From Fidelibacterota bacterium (GTDB lineage Bacteria; Pseudomonadota; Alphaproteobacteria; Rhodospirillales; Rhodospirillaceae), in the NCBI GenBank assembly GCA_945903705.1, contig CAMDOZ010000004.1:1-61102 (forward strand): a stretch of 61,102 bases of DNA. The letters run 5' to 3'. Below, piece by piece: positions 7,504 to 16,874 of the stretch. The notes under the pieces were generated by a model. The model searched no databases. It had not been told where the DNA came from and saw nothing but the letters and a program-made list of their open reading frames with translations. Each line of letters opens with the position of its first letter. Positions within the stretch are counted from its first letter, which is position 1. The position numbers and the translations under genes were made by a program.

Positions 7504-9540
7504 ATGCGTCGCCAGCACTCTGGCGTCGCGCTACTGTCCATAGTAGCCGCGACACATCTATTTTCAGTCACCGCTTCCGCCGCCGAGGCGAACAGCAATC
7601 AACTTCATATCGACGAAATATTCATCACCGGCTCGCCGCTCGGGCACGACCGCTTCGACGTGGTCCAGGGCACAAGTGTGCTGACCGGCGATAAACTCGC
7701 CGCAGCCTTGCGCTCGTCCATCGGCGAGACGCTCTCCAGCCAGCCGGGCGTGACCTCGACTTTCTTTGGTCCCTACGCCAGCCGCCCCATCATCCGCGGC
7801 TTCGACGGCGACCGCATTCGCGTGCTGTTCGACGGCATCGGCAGCATCGACGCGTCGTCCGTCAGTCCCGATCATGAAACCGCCGGCGATTCCATGGGCG
7901 CCGAGCGCATCGAGGTCCTGCGCGGGCCGGCCACCTTGCTCTACGGAACCTCCGCTATTGGAGGTGTGGTCAACATCATCGACGGGCGGATCCCGCAAGA
8001 GCGGCCCGCAGGCGGCTATCACGGCCACGCCGTCGCCGGCCTCGGATCGAACGCGGACGAAAAGTTTCTAAGCGGCGGCACCGATGTCGACCTCATGCGC
8101 GGCCTCATGATTCATGCCGACGGCAGCTGGCGGAAGACCGGCGACTATAGAGTGCCGGGTTTCGCCAGCGCCGAGGCCCAGGAGGAGGGCATTCGCGGCC
8201 GGGTGGAGAACACCGATGGGCGAACGGTCAGCGGCGCGGGCGGGATGTCCTATGTCTGGGAGAACGGTGTCGTCGGTGCGTCCATACAGCGGTTCGCCTC
8301 CAACTACGGCGTGGCGGGCCATCATCATCACGAGGAAGAGGGCGGAGAGGGCGTCGAGCTTCCGCACGAAGAAACTCTCGTGCGCATCGATCTCGACCAG
8401 ACGCGCATCGACGTTAAGGGAGAGGTGCGAGACCTTGGGTCGTTCATCACCACCGTGCGGGTGCGCGCCGCGGTCGGCGACTACAAACACTTGGAACTCG
8501 AAGGCCCCGAAGTGGGAACCCGGTTCACGAACGAAGGCTGGGAGGGTCGCTTGGAGGCGATTCATGCGCTACTCGGTCCACTCAACGGAATCTTCGGGAT
8601 TCAATACCGCAAGCGCGATTTCGCCGCCGTGGGCGAGGAGGCTTTCACGCCGCCGTCCCTCACGCGTCAGTTCGCCGCGTTTCTGCTTGAAAGCGCGGTC
8701 GTCGGCGACTGGCGTTTCGAAACCGGCGTGCGTCTCGAAGGGACCAGCATCGATCTCGCCAGTGGGGCGGAGCGCGACTTCAATTCAACCGCAGGCTCCG
8801 GATCGATTGCATACGAGTTCGCGGAGGACACACTGCTCGGGGTCACCGCCTCTTGGACCGAGCGTCCACCGACTGCCGAGGAATTATTCTCCGAAGGGCC
8901 GCACCTCGCCACCAACCAATTCGAACGCGGCAATCCCGCCCTTGGCGAAGAGCAGGCGGTCAATCTTGAGGTGACGTTCCGGCGCGGCGTAGGTCCGGTG
9001 ACGGGATCGATCAGCCTCTATCGAACCTGGTACGATCGCTTCATCTTCGCCGAGCAGGCCGGCGAGGAAGAGGACGGATTGCCGGTGTTTCAGTTCGCCG
9101 CCGTCGACGCGCGATTCAGCGGCCTTGAGTCGGAAGTGACCTTCCAGGCGATCGACGAGGCGGCATATGGGATCGCTTTCGACGCCGGGCTTGACCTTGT
9201 GCGCGCGACGAACATGACGGCCGGCGAACCTTTGCCGCGCATTCCCCCGCTGCGGTATCGCGTCGGCATCGAAGGACGTTGGCAGGCCTTCGATGGGCGC
9301 TTGGAAATCGCAGGCGCGGCCGCGCAGGACCGCACCTCACCGCTGGAAACCTCGACGGATGGCTATACGTTCCTCAACGCCCGCATCGGATATCGCCCGT
9401 TTGCGGGTCAAGACGTGCAACTCGTGCTTCAGGGGCAGAATCTCACCAACGCCAGCGGGCGGCCGCACACCTCGTTCCTGAAAGATCTCGCGCCGCTTCC
9501 CGGCCGGGACCTTCGTCTGTATTTGCGGGTGAGCTATTAG
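7504..9540 (+). CDS. znuD: TonB-dependent outer-membrane zinc receptor, ZnuD-like
   Basis: A 678-residue TonB-dependent receptor. A signal peptide (through ASAAEA) precedes the plug domain with TGDKLAAALRSSIGETLSSQPGV, RPIIRGFDGDRIRVL and ERIEVLRGPATLLYG, followed by a beta barrel ending in a C-terminal aromatic strand (RLYLRVSY). A His/Glu-rich extracellular loop, HHHHEEEGGEGVELPHEE, at about residues 275-292 matches the zinc-capture loop of ZnuD. The gene lies in the same direction as znuA and the small gene, without an obvious Zur box of its own, so it is likely in the same transcript. A GGAG ribosome site precedes the ATG. Confidence 0.93.
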   Translation: MRRQHSGVALLSIVAATHLFSVTASAAEANSNQLHIDEIFITGSPLGHDRFDVVQGTSVLTGDKLAAALRSSIGETLSSQPGVTSTFFGPYASRPIIRGFDGDRIRVLFDGIGSIDASSVSPDHETAGDSMGAERIEVLRGPATLLYGTSAIGGVVNIIDGRIPQERPAGGYHGHAVAGLGSNADEKFLSGGTDVDLMRGLMIHADGSWRKTGDYRVPGFASAEAQEEGIRGRVENTDGRTVSGAGGMSYVWENGVVGASIQRFASNYGVAGHHHHEEEGGEGVELPHEETLVRIDLDQTRIDVKGEVRDLGSFITTVRVRAAVGDYKHLELEGPEVGTRFTNEGWEGRLEAIHALLGPLNGIFGIQYRKRDFAAVGEEAFTPPSLTRQFAAFLLESAVVGDWRFETGVRLEGTSIDLASGAERDFNSTAGSGSIAYEFAEDTLLGVTASWTERPPTAEELFSEGPHLATNQFERGNPALGEEQAVNLEVTFRRGVGPVTGSISLYRTWYDRFIFAEQAGEEEDGLPVFQFAAVDARFSGLESEVTFQAIDEAAYGIAFDAGLDLVRATNMTAGEPLPRIPPLRYRVGIEGRWQAFDGRLEIAGAAAQDRTSPLETSTDGYTFLNARIGYRPFAGQDVQLVLQGQNLTNASGRPHTSFLKDLAPLPGRDLRLYLRVSY

Positions 9541-9555
9541 CTGAGGCTACTCAGC
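9540..9555. terminator. weak hairpin shared by the ends of znuD and the formyltransferase gene
   Basis: GCTGAG-GCTA-CTCAGC forms a 6-bp perfect stem that contains the stop of the minus gene and begins at the last base of znuD. There is no long T tract. It could act as a weak bidirectional terminator between the convergent genes. Confidence 0.35.
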
Positions 9556-10269
9556 CGCTACCGGCTGCCCGGCGCGTACAACAACGCCGCGGCGGCCGGT
9601 GTCGAGACGGAAGGTCTGACCGTCGCGCGTGGTCGTAAGGCAGTGGTCCGGTCCTTCACCCACAGCTCGCAGCCGCTGGGCCAGTTCCACGGCCGTGAAG
9701 TTTTCCGGCAGGCGGCAAAGGGCGTCGAAGTGCTTCCGCGTCCGGCGTTTGCCTGACCATACGTCGCCGCTGTAGCGCAAGGGCGCGTAGACGTCGGCCA
9801 GCAGCGGCGCCGTGCGCTCGAGGACATGCATCAGGACGACAAGAGTGTGTGTGTCGAGCGATAGGCGATCCCAGCGCGGATCGATCGCGAAGCGCTCGAC
9901 GGAGCAGATCGCGCCGGAATCGACCGTCGCGGCCATCTCGTGGAGCGTGACCCCGAATTCCCGCGCGCCTTCGTACAGCGCGAACACCGACGGAAAGAGG
10001 CCGGGATAGTTCGGCGGGCCAGGATGCAGGTTGTAGGCGGGCGAGGACAGCTTCGCGAGCACGCGCCGCGGCACGATGACGCTGGATCCGACGGAGAGGA
10101 CGCGGCTTGCGACCGGGTCGTGCGCGAGTTCGGCTTCGAGGTCGTCCAGCGACCAGGCAAAGCTCAAAGCGGCGCGCGGCGCCGCCCGGCGCAACACGTC
10201 GCTCAGCGGTTCCTCGAACTCCCGCTGGGTCATAAGTATCAGACGGCCCACGCTCTTTATCTCCGCCAA
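9547..10269 (-). CDS. formyltransferase-domain protein
   Basis: A 240-residue protein with the formyltransferase fold signature. AYNLHPGPPNYPGLFPSVFALY carries the Asn and His of the N10-formyl-tetrahydrofolate transferase site, and GVTLHEMAATVDSGAI supplies the expected Asp. It resembles the N-terminal domain of methionyl-tRNA formyltransferase, but is too short for Fmt and its C-terminal part (after about 160) is different, so it probably formylates a sugar amine or another small molecule, or is a paralogue of unknown substrate. It is alone between znuD and the suf operon and shares a 104-base divergent promoter region with the Rrf2 gene. Confidence 0.8.
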   Translation of the reverse strand: MAEIKSVGRLILMTQREFEEPLSDVLRRAAPRAALSFAWSLDDLEAELAHDPVASRVLSVGSSVIVPRRVLAKLSSPAYNLHPGPPNYPGLFPSVFALYEGAREFGVTLHEMAATVDSGAICSVERFAIDPRWDRLSLDTHTLVVLMHVLERTAPLLADVYAPLRYSGDVWSGKRRTRKHFDALCRLPENFTAVELAQRLRAVGEGPDHCLTTTRDGQTFRLDTGRRGVVVRAGQPVAAE

Positions 10270-10311
10270 TGAAGAGAGGCTTGAAACCTCTTACCCCAAG
10301 CCCTATTAGAA

Positions 10312-10337
10312 CCTGGTAAACAGGACCGATTTAGTCC
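10312..10337. promoter_or_regulatory. candidate Rrf2 operator upstream of the suf operon
   Basis: Two overlapping inverted repeats, CCTG-N5-CAGG (10312-10324) and GGAC-N7-GTCC (10323-10337), lie 37-62 bases before the preferred Rrf2 start. The second, with CGATTTA as spacer, resembles the GAC...GTC half-site layout of IscR/Rrf2 operators. Autoregulation of the suf operon by its first gene is common in this class. Assignment is by position and symmetry only. Confidence 0.5.
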
Positions 10338-10373
10338 GAGATGGCGGCGAAAAGCCTTCAAAGGGCGATAAAA

Positions 10374-10832
10374 ATGTTTAAAGTCAATAAGTTAACAGAT
10401 TACGCGACGGTTGTTTTGATCAGTATCGCCCGCAGCCAGGTGGTGCGATCGAGCCAACATATCTCTGAAAATACGGGGATTCCGCTCCCGACCGTCGCCA
10501 AGCTGATGAAAAACCTGAACAAGGCGGGTTTGGTCAAATCCCAGCGCGGAGCCACCGGCGGCTACAACCTTGGCCGCGTCCCCGCCGAGATCTCCCTCGC
10601 CGACGTCATCCAGGCGGTCGAAGGGCCCATCGCCCTCACGGCCTGCGCGGACACCTCCGACGAGCATTGCAGCATCGAGTCCGTCTGCCCGGTGCAGGGC
10701 CGCTGGAACCGGGTCAACTCGGCCGTCCGCGCGGCGCTCAGCGAGGTGACGCTTGCCGACATGGTCGCCGACATGAATTCGTTTGGCATTCCGCAGCGCG
10801 CGGAACCTGTGTCCATCCCGGCGGCGGAGTAG
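10374..10832 (+). CDS. Rrf2-family Fe-S regulator of the suf operon
   Basis: A 152-residue Rrf2/IscR-family transcription factor. The start MFKVNKLTDYATVVL fits the family (upstream ATG 10341 would cross the candidate operator) and has an AGGG ribosome site. The winged helix contains ISENTGIPLPTVAKLMKNLNKAGLV and RGATGGYNLGR. Three cysteines in TACADTSDEHCSIESVCPV match the spacing used to hold a [2Fe-2S] cluster. Such regulators sense cluster status and control sufBCDS. It is followed after 3 bases by sufB. Annotated in related genomes as 'SUF system Fe-S cluster assembly regulator'. Confidence 0.92.
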   Translation: MFKVNKLTDYATVVLISIARSQVVRSSQHISENTGIPLPTVAKLMKNLNKAGLVKSQRGATGGYNLGRVPAEISLADVIQAVEGPIALTACADTSDEHCSIESVCPVQGRWNRVNSAVRAALSEVTLADMVADMNSFGIPQRAEPVSIPAAE

Positions 10833-10835
10833 GTC

Positions 10836-12284
10836 ATGGCCGCCAACCAAGAAACCGCCGCCGCCGTAAAGAATGTCGAACAGTACAAGTACGGCTTCGT
10901 CACCGACATTGAGTCGGACATGGCCCCGAAGGGCCTCAGCGAAGACATCGTGCGTTTCATCTCGGCCAAGAAGGGCGAGCCGGAGTGGATGCTCGAGTGG
11001 CGCCTCAAGGCCTATCGCTATTGGCTGACCCTCGCCGACGAAGAACCGACCTGGGCCAAACTCATCTACCCGAAGATCGACTATCAGGCGTCCTATTACT
11101 ACGCCGCGCCGAAGCAAAAATTGGCGAGCATGGACGAGGTCGATCCGAAGCTGCTCGAGACCTACAAGAAGCTCGGCATTCCGCTCGCCGAGCAGGCGAT
11201 TCTCGCCGGCGTGGCCGTGGATGCCGTCTTCGACAGCGTCTCGGTGGCCACCACCTATAAGAAGAAGCTCGAAGAGATGGGCGTGATCTTCAAGCCGATC
11301 TCCGAAGCCGTGCACTCGCATCCCGAGCTGGTGAAGAAATACTTGGGCTCGGTCGTTCCCTACACCGACAACTTCTATGCGACGTTGAATTGCGCCGTTT
11401 TCACTGACGGATCGTTCGTCTACATCCCCAAGGGTCTGCGCTGCCCGATGGAGCTTTCGACCTACTTCCGCATCAACGAGAAGAACACCGGGCAGTTCGA
11501 GCGCACGCTCATCGTTGCCGACGAGGGCTCCTACGTGAGCTATCTCGAAGGCTGCACCGCCCCGCAGCGCGACGAAAACCAACTGCACGCCGCCGTGGTC
11601 GAGCTCATCGCCCTCGACGATGCCGAGATCAAATACTCGACTGTGCAGAACTGGTACCCGGGCGATGCCGACGGCAGGGGCGGCATCTACAACTTCGTCA
11701 CCAAGCGCGGCGCCTGCCGCGGCAAGAACTCCAAGATCATGTGGACCCAGGTGGAGACAGGCTCCGCCATCACCTGGAAGTATCCGAGCTGCATCCTTCA
11801 GGGCGACAATTCCGTGGGTGAGTTCTACTCCGTCGCCATCACCAATAACCGTCAGCAGGCGGACACGGGCACGAAGATGATTCATCTGGGCGCGAACACG
11901 CGCTCGAAGATCATCTCCAAGGGCATCTCGGCGGGACACGCCGACAACACCTACCGCGGCCTGGTGCGCATCGGCGCCAAGGCCGACAAGTCGCGCAACT
12001 ACACCCAATGCGACAGCTTGCTGATCGGCGACAAGTGCGGTGCCCACACTGTGCCCTATATCGAAAGCCGCAACCCCTCGGCGGTAACCGAGCACGAGGC
12101 CACGACTTCGAAGATCAGCGACGATCAGCTGTTCTACTGCCTCCAGCGCGGCATGACGCAGGAAGAGGCGGTGTCGCTGATCGTCAACGGCTTCTGCAAG
12201 GAAGTCTTGCAGACTTTGCCCATGGAATTCGCCGTCGAGGCCCAGAAGCTCGTCAGCATCAGTTTGGAAGGCAGCGTAGGTTAG
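10836..12284 (+). CDS. sufB: Fe-S cluster assembly scaffold SufB
   Basis: A 482-residue SufB, the core of the SufBC2D scaffold on which Fe-S clusters are built in the cytosol. Conserved blocks seen: [20 protein letters not shown] near the N-terminus, [40 protein letters not shown] and, near the end, [21 protein letters not shown]. The C-terminal conserved Cys for persulfide handling appears in the beta-helix region ([16 protein letters not shown]). The length is standard. First structural gene of the operon, 3 bases after the regulator and 2 bases before sufC. Confidence 0.97.
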   Translation: MAANQETAAAVKNVEQYKYGFVTDIESDMAPKGLSEDIVRFISAKKGEPEWMLEWRLKAYRYWLTLADEEPTWAKLIYPKIDYQASYYYAAPKQKLASMDEVDPKLLETYKKLGIPLAEQAILAGVAVDAVFDSVSVATTYKKKLEEMGVIFKPISEAVHSHPELVKKYLGSVVPYTDNFYATLNCAVFTDGSFVYIPKGLRCPMELSTYFRINEKNTGQFERTLIVADEGSYVSYLEGCTAPQRDENQLHAAVVELIALDDAEIKYSTVQNWYPGDADGRGGIYNFVTKRGACRGKNSKIMWTQVETGSAITWKYPSCILQGDNSVGEFYSVAITNNRQQADTGTKMIHLGANTRSKIISKGISAGHADNTYRGLVRIGAKADKSRNYTQCDSLLIGDKCGAHTVPYIESRNPSAVTEHEATTSKISDDQLFYCLQRGMTQEEAVSLIVNGFCKEVLQTLPMEFAVEAQKLVSISLEGSVG

Positions 12285-12286
12285 CT

Positions 12287-13042
12287 ATGGCTCTTCTTGA
12301 AATTAAGAACCTTCACGCGTCGGTCGCGGGCAAAGAGATCCTTAAAGGGGTCACGCTGGCGCTCGAACCCGGAGAAGTGCACGCCATCATGGGACCCAAC
12401 GGCACCGGCAAGAGCACGCTGTCGAACGTCATCGCCGGCCGCGAAGGCTACGAAGTGACCAAGGGCCAGGTGCTGCTCGACGGTGAAGACGTCCTCGCCA
12501 TGGCCGCCGACGAGCGCGCCCGCGCCGGCATCTTCCTTGCCTTCCAGTACCCGGTGGAAATCCCCGGCGTCACCACCTCGGCCTTCCTGAAGACCGCGCT
12601 CAACGCCAAACGCCGCGCGGCGGGCGAGAAAGAGATCGACGCCATGGAATTCATGAAGCTGGTCAAGAAGAAGACCGAGGCGCTCGGCATGCCCTACGAC
12701 ATGATCAAGCGCGCGCTCAATGTGGGATTTTCGGGGGGAGAGAAGAAACGCGCCGAAGTTCTGCAGATGACCATGCTCGAGCCGCGCGTTGCCATCCTCG
12801 ATGAAACCGATTCCGGCCTCGACATCGACGCGCTGCGCGTCGTCTCTGACGGCGTCAATTCCTTGCGCGCGCCCGACCGCGCCTTCCTCGTGATCACCCA
12901 CTACCAGCGCCTGCTCGACTACATCGTGCCCGACCACGTTCACGTGCTCGCCAACGGCCGCATTGCGGCCAGCGGCGGGAAAGAACTGGCCTTGGAGCTC
13001 GAAGCCGAAGGCTACGCCAAGTATCTGAACGCAGCCGCCTGA
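12287..13042 (+). CDS. sufC: SufC ATPase of the Fe-S assembly complex
   Basis: A 251-residue ABC-type ATPase. Walker A is [10 protein letters not shown], the SufC-specific signature region is [14 protein letters not shown], Walker B is [16 protein letters not shown] and the His switch is [11 protein letters not shown]. The frame is open far upstream inside sufB, but ATG 12287 ([13 protein letters not shown]), two bases after the sufB stop, is the true start by family alignment. SufC drives conformational change of SufB-SufD during cluster assembly. Confidence 0.97.
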   Translation: MALLEIKNLHASVAGKEILKGVTLALEPGEVHAIMGPNGTGKSTLSNVIAGREGYEVTKGQVLLDGEDVLAMAADERARAGIFLAFQYPVEIPGVTTSAFLKTALNAKRRAAGEKEIDAMEFMKLVKKKTEALGMPYDMIKRALNVGFSGGEKKRAEVLQMTMLEPRVAILDETDSGLDIDALRVVSDGVNSLRAPDRAFLVITHYQRLLDYIVPDHVHVLANGRIAASGGKELALELEAEGYAKYLNAAA

Positions 13043-13044
13043 CC

Positions 13045-14256
13045 ATGAAACCGTCTCTGATCACCGATCATCCGTTCGGAGAGGCCTACGCCAAGCACCT
13101 TGGCGTTGCCCCCTGGCGCGGCGACTTGCCCGGACCGAAGGTCGAGGAGTGGCGCTTCACGCCGCTGCGCAGCCTCGCGAAAATCGCCTTCGCACCGGCG
13201 TCGGAAGATGTGGACGTCGACGCGATCCCGCGCAACGTGCCAAGAATCCCCGGTGCGGTGCGATTGGTGCTCGTGAACGGCGTGTACCGCCAGGATCTGT
13301 CCGGCACCGGCCTCGGCAAGGGCGTGGAGGTCTTCCAAGGCAAGGTCGCCGCAAAGCAAGGGTCCTCGCTGGTGGCCTTGAACGCCGCCTATGCGCCCGC
13401 GAGCCTCGCCCTCCACGTGACGGCCGCCGCCAAGAAGGTGATTCACATCATCTCCATCGGAGCCGCAGGGTCCCAGCCCACGGCCTTCCACCCTCGCATC
13501 AACGTCACGGCTGAGCCCGGATCCGCGATCACGCTCGTCGAATCGCATGTGGGTTTGCCGGGCGAGACCTATTTCTCCAATCCCGTTGCAACGATCGCGG
13601 TGGGCGAGGGTGCCTCCGTGCGGCGCTATGTCAGCGTCGATGAAGATAGCGAAGCTTTCCACCTCGCGACGTCCCTGGTGACGGTCGCGGGGGGCGGGAA
13701 CTATGAAGCCTTTCATCTCGGCCTCGGCGGTGCGCTTACGCGCCAGGAAATCCGCATCGCCCTCACCGGTGAGAACGCGAATGTTCGTCTCAACGGCGCC
13801 TATGCCCTGCGCGGCGCGTCGCACCACGACTTCACTACCGTCATGGACCACGCCATGCCCCATTGCACTTCGTCGCAGGTCTTTAAGGGTGTGGTCGACG
13901 GCGAGTCCCACGGCGTCTACCAAGGCCGCATCCATGTCGCCCGCCTTGCGCAGAAGACCGACGCCCGCCAAGAGCACAAAGCCTTGTTCCTGTCTCGCGG
14001 CCCCGCGATCGATTGCAAGCCGGAGCTGGAGATCTATGCCGACGACGTGCAGTGCGCCCACGGCGCCGCCACCGGCGAGATCGACGAAAACCATATGTTC
14101 TATCTTGAGTCGCGCGGCATCGACCCCGAGACCGCCCGCGCGCTGCTGGTCGAAGGCTTCCTCGCGGACGCCGTCAACGAGATCAGCGTCGAAGCTGTGC
14201 GCGACCAGTTCGTCGCCGATATCGGCAATTGGCTGAAACGGCGCGGTGCGCAATGA
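13045..14256 (+). CDS. sufD: SufD scaffold subunit
   Basis: A 403-residue SufD, paralogue of SufB. N-terminal VEEWRFTPLRSLAK is typical, and the C-terminal beta-helix contains HHDFTTVMDHAMPHCTSSQVFKG-like repeats, ARQEHKALFLS, CAHGAATGEIDENHMFYLESRG and the final ARALLVEGFLADAV. The conserved His near the SufB interface is present (CAHG). It starts 2 bases after sufC and overlaps sufS by ATGA. Confidence 0.96.
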   Translation: MKPSLITDHPFGEAYAKHLGVAPWRGDLPGPKVEEWRFTPLRSLAKIAFAPASEDVDVDAIPRNVPRIPGAVRLVLVNGVYRQDLSGTGLGKGVEVFQGKVAAKQGSSLVALNAAYAPASLALHVTAAAKKVIHIISIGAAGSQPTAFHPRINVTAEPGSAITLVESHVGLPGETYFSNPVATIAVGEGASVRRYVSVDEDSEAFHLATSLVTVAGGGNYEAFHLGLGGALTRQEIRIALTGENANVRLNGAYALRGASHHDFTTVMDHAMPHCTSSQVFKGVVDGESHGVYQGRIHVARLAQKTDARQEHKALFLSRGPAIDCKPELEIYADDVQCAHGAATGEIDENHMFYLESRGIDPETARALLVEGFLADAVNEISVEAVRDQFVADIGNWLKRRGAQ

Positions 14257-15500
14257 ATAAGTCGTTCGCCAAACCGGTCTCCACCTTTGATGTCGCCAAT
14301 ATCCGCGCCGACTTCCCGATCCTCGCGCGCACGGTCCACGGCAAGCCGCTGGTCTTCCTCGACAGCGCCGCGTCGGCGCAAAAGCCGCGCCAGGTGATTG
14401 ACGCTGTGACCAAGGTCTACAGCCAGGAATACGCCAACGTGCACCGTGGCGCCTATTACCTGAGCGAAACCGCGACCGCGAACTACGAAGCCGCGCGTGA
14501 AAAGGTGCGGGCCTTCATCAATGCGAGAAGCGTTTCGGAAATCGTTTTCACCAAGGGCGCGACGGAGGCCATCAACCTGGTCGCGGCCACCTATGGCCGG
14601 GCGTTCCTGAAGGCGGGCGATGAAATCGTGCTCACGGCCGTAGAACACCACTCCAACATCGTGCCGTGGCAGCTCTTGCGCGACGCCACAGGCTGCGTTC
14701 TGCGTATCGCACCCGTCAGCCCCGACGGCAGCATCGACATAGCCGAGTTCGCCAAGGTCATTGGCCCAAAGACCAAGCTTGTGGCCATCGCCCACGTCTC
14801 CAACGTGCTTGGAACCGTGCTTCCCGTCCGCGAGATCGCCGATCTTGCGCATGCGGTGGGCGCTAAAATCATGCTCGACGGCTGTCAGGGCATTGTTCAT
14901 CGCCACGTCGATGTTCAAGACCTCGGCTGCGACTTCTACGTCTTCTCCGGCCACAAGCTCTATGGCCCCACGGGCATCGGTGTTCTGTGGGCGCGCGCAG
15001 CACTTCTGGACGCGATGCCACCCTATCAAGGCGGCGGCGACATGATCGATACCGTCACCTTCGCCAAGACCACCTGGGCGCAGCCGCCGGCGAAGTTCGA
15101 GGCGGGAACGCCGCCGATCGTCCAGGCCATCGGTCTTGGGGCTGCCATCGACTATTTGAATTCGCTCGATCGTATTGCGGTAGCCGAGCATGAGGACGCT
15201 TTGCTGCGCTACGCCATGACGCGCCTCGCGCAGATTCCCGGCGTGCGCTTGATCGGCACGGCTCCGCACAAGGCCGCCGTCCAGTCGTTTGTCATGGAAG
15301 GCGCGCATCCTCACGATCTTGCGACCGTTCTCGATCGCCACGGTGTTTGCGTCCGGGCCGGTCACCACTGCGCGCAGCCCTTGATGGAAGCGCTGGGCGT
15401 AACCGCGACCACGCGCGCCTCCTTCGGCCTCTACAACACCATGGAAGAGGTCGACGCCCTTGCGAACGCGCTCGTCCGCGCCCAGGAGGTGCTGTTGTGA
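14253..15500 (+). CDS. sufS: cysteine desulfurase SufS
   Basis: A 415-residue class V PLP enzyme that takes sulfur from cysteine for cluster assembly. The PLP lysine is in YVFSGHKLYGPTGIGVLW, cofactor-binding His in VLTAVEHHSNIVPW, and the persulfide-forming Cys in CVRAGHHCAQPLM. The start is ATG 14253 (MNKSFAKPVSTFD), overlapping the sufD stop as ATGA; an earlier in-frame start at 14229 lies inside sufD. It overlaps the next gene by GTGA. Confidence 0.97.
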   Translation: MNKSFAKPVSTFDVANIRADFPILARTVHGKPLVFLDSAASAQKPRQVIDAVTKVYSQEYANVHRGAYYLSETATANYEAAREKVRAFINARSVSEIVFTKGATEAINLVAATYGRAFLKAGDEIVLTAVEHHSNIVPWQLLRDATGCVLRIAPVSPDGSIDIAEFAKVIGPKTKLVAIAHVSNVLGTVLPVREIADLAHAVGAKIMLDGCQGIVHRHVDVQDLGCDFYVFSGHKLYGPTGIGVLWARAALLDAMPPYQGGGDMIDTVTFAKTTWAQPPAKFEAGTPPIVQAIGLGAAIDYLNSLDRIAVAEHEDALLRYAMTRLAQIPGVRLIGTAPHKAAVQSFVMEGAHPHDLATVLDRHGVCVRAGHHCAQPLMEALGVTATTRASFGLYNTMEEVDALANALVRAQEVLL

Positions 15501-15994
15501 ACGTAGCGCCCCTCAGCGACGACCTGCGCGCGCTCTACCAGGAGACGATCCTCGATCACGCCAAGCATCCCCGGAATGCGCGGCTTGTCGAGCATCACAC
15601 CTGCAAGGCCCAAGGCAACAATCCCATGTGCGGCGACAAGGTTACGGTCACGGCACAAGTGACCGACGATGGCCGACTTCAAGCGATCGGCTTTGAGGGG
15701 AAGGGCTGCGCTATATCCATTGCGTCCGCCTCCATGATGACCGAAGCCTTGAGCGGCCAGAGCGTTGCCGACGCACGACGGTTGTTCGACGCCGTGCACG
15801 ACTTATGTACCGGTAAGGTGGAAGCCACCGCCGTGAAGGAAAAGCTCGCCCCCGCCGCCGCCGACAGCGTCGATAAGCTCGCCTCGCTCTCCGGTGTGCG
15901 CCAGTTTCCCGTCCGCGTGAAATGCGCGACCTTGCCTTGGCATGCGCTGATCTCCTGCCTTGACGGCAAGGGCCAGACGACCACAGAGAAATGA
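15497..15994 (+). CDS. sufU: SufU-type Fe-S assembly / sulfur-transfer protein
   Basis: A 165-residue IscU/SufU homologue. The three conserved cysteines are visible in NNPMCGDKVTV, FEGKGCAISIASASMM and RVKCATLPWHAL, together with the Asp of CGDK. The extra loop between the second and third Cys is as in SufU rather than IscU. It likely accepts sulfur from SufS. GTG 15497 overlaps the sufS stop (GTGA); the frame runs upstream into sufS but has no family similarity there. No sufE is present in the operon. Confidence 0.93.
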   Translation: MNVAPLSDDLRALYQETILDHAKHPRNARLVEHHTCKAQGNNPMCGDKVTVTAQVTDDGRLQAIGFEGKGCAISIASASMMTEALSGQSVADARRLFDAVHDLCTGKVEATAVKEKLAPAAADSVDKLASLSGVRQFPVRVKCATLPWHALISCLDGKGQTTTEK

Positions 15995-16443
15995 CGATGC
16001 ACGACGAAAAACCCGAACAGCCAAAAGACACGCCGGCGCCCGACGATTTCGCCGCATACGACCCGTACGCCGACAGCGGCGAGCCGCCCAAGGAAGGCAC
16101 CACGGTTCATGCCGGGGAGCCCAAGGATCCTGCGCTGCCGGTCGCGGGCGAGGAGGCCGTGGTCGAGGCCCTGCGTTCGGTCTACGACCCCGAGATTCCG
16201 GTCAACATCTATGACCTCGGGCTCATCTACGATCTCGCGATCGACGCGAAGGGCGATGCAGTGGTCACCATGACCCTGACGGCGCCGGCTTGCCCTGTCG
16301 CGGGCTCCATGCCCAAGGAAGTGGCCGAGCGCGTGGCGGCCGTGGAAGGGATCGGCGAGGTGGATGTCGTGCTGACCTGGGATCCGCCCTGGACGCCGGC
16401 CAACATGTCCGAGGTCGCCAAAGTCGCCCTCGACATGTTCTAG
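15991..16443 (+). CDS. sufT: SufT / MIP18-family Fe-S maturation protein
   Basis: A 150-residue DUF59/MIP18 domain protein. The first 50 residues are acidic and proline-rich, low complexity. The domain holds VVEALRSVYDPEIPVNIYDLGLIYD and TLTAPACPVAGSMP with the conserved Cys, and closes with DVVLTWDPPWTPANMSE. SufT proteins help transfer clusters to target enzymes. It overlaps sufU by ATGA, confirming it is in the operon. Confidence 0.94.
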   Translation: MTMHDEKPEQPKDTPAPDDFAAYDPYADSGEPPKEGTTVHAGEPKDPALPVAGEEAVVEALRSVYDPEIPVNIYDLGLIYDLAIDAKGDAVVTMTLTAPACPVAGSMPKEVAERVAAVEGIGEVDVVLTWDPPWTPANMSEVAKVALDMF

Positions 16444-16489
16444 ACGCGAGAGATGAAATTTAGGGAATGCCTCTTATATTAGGTCCGTT

Positions 16490-16864
16490 ATGAGCACCGC
16501 ACAGACCAAAGAACCGAAGACCAAGCGCGGCCTGCCGCCGCCGATCAGCATCACGGATGCCGCGGCGAAGCGCATCAATGAGATCGTGGCGAAGGCGACG
16601 AAGCCCGTCCTGGGCGTTCGCGTGGGCGTGAGCAACAAGGGCTGTTCGGGCAAGTCCTACATGGTCGAATACGCCGAAGAGATGCGTAAGTTCGAAGACA
16701 TGGTCGAGCACAATGGGGCGAAGGTCTTCATCGACCCCAAGGCCGTCATGTACCTGCTTGGCAGCGAGCTCGACTACAAAGAGAGCAAGATGGAAAGCGG
16801 CTTCGTCTTCACGAATCCGAATGAAAAAGGCCGTTGTGGCTGCGGAGAAAGTTTCTCGGTCTAG
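16490..16864 (+). CDS. sufA: A-type Fe-S carrier SufA
   Basis: A 124-residue HesB/IscA-family carrier. The first conserved Cys is in VSNKGCSGKSYMVEY and the C-terminal pair is in GRCGCGESF, the standard three-Cys set. It takes clusters from SufBCD to apoproteins. A 46-base gap separates it from sufT, larger than other gaps in the operon, but the direction is the same and no terminator is apparent. Confidence 0.95.
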   Translation: MSTAQTKEPKTKRGLPPPISITDAAAKRINEIVAKATKPVLGVRVGVSNKGCSGKSYMVEYAEEMRKFEDMVEHNGAKVFIDPKAVMYLLGSELDYKESKMESGFVFTNPNEKGRCGCGESFSV

Positions 16865-16874
16865 AGAAACTCCG

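Noticed and set aside
10392-12095. 567-aa minus-strand frame across the Rrf2 gene and sufB
   Set aside because: It is a GC-rich antisense shadow of sufB; no domain is visible and the plus-strand protein is certain.
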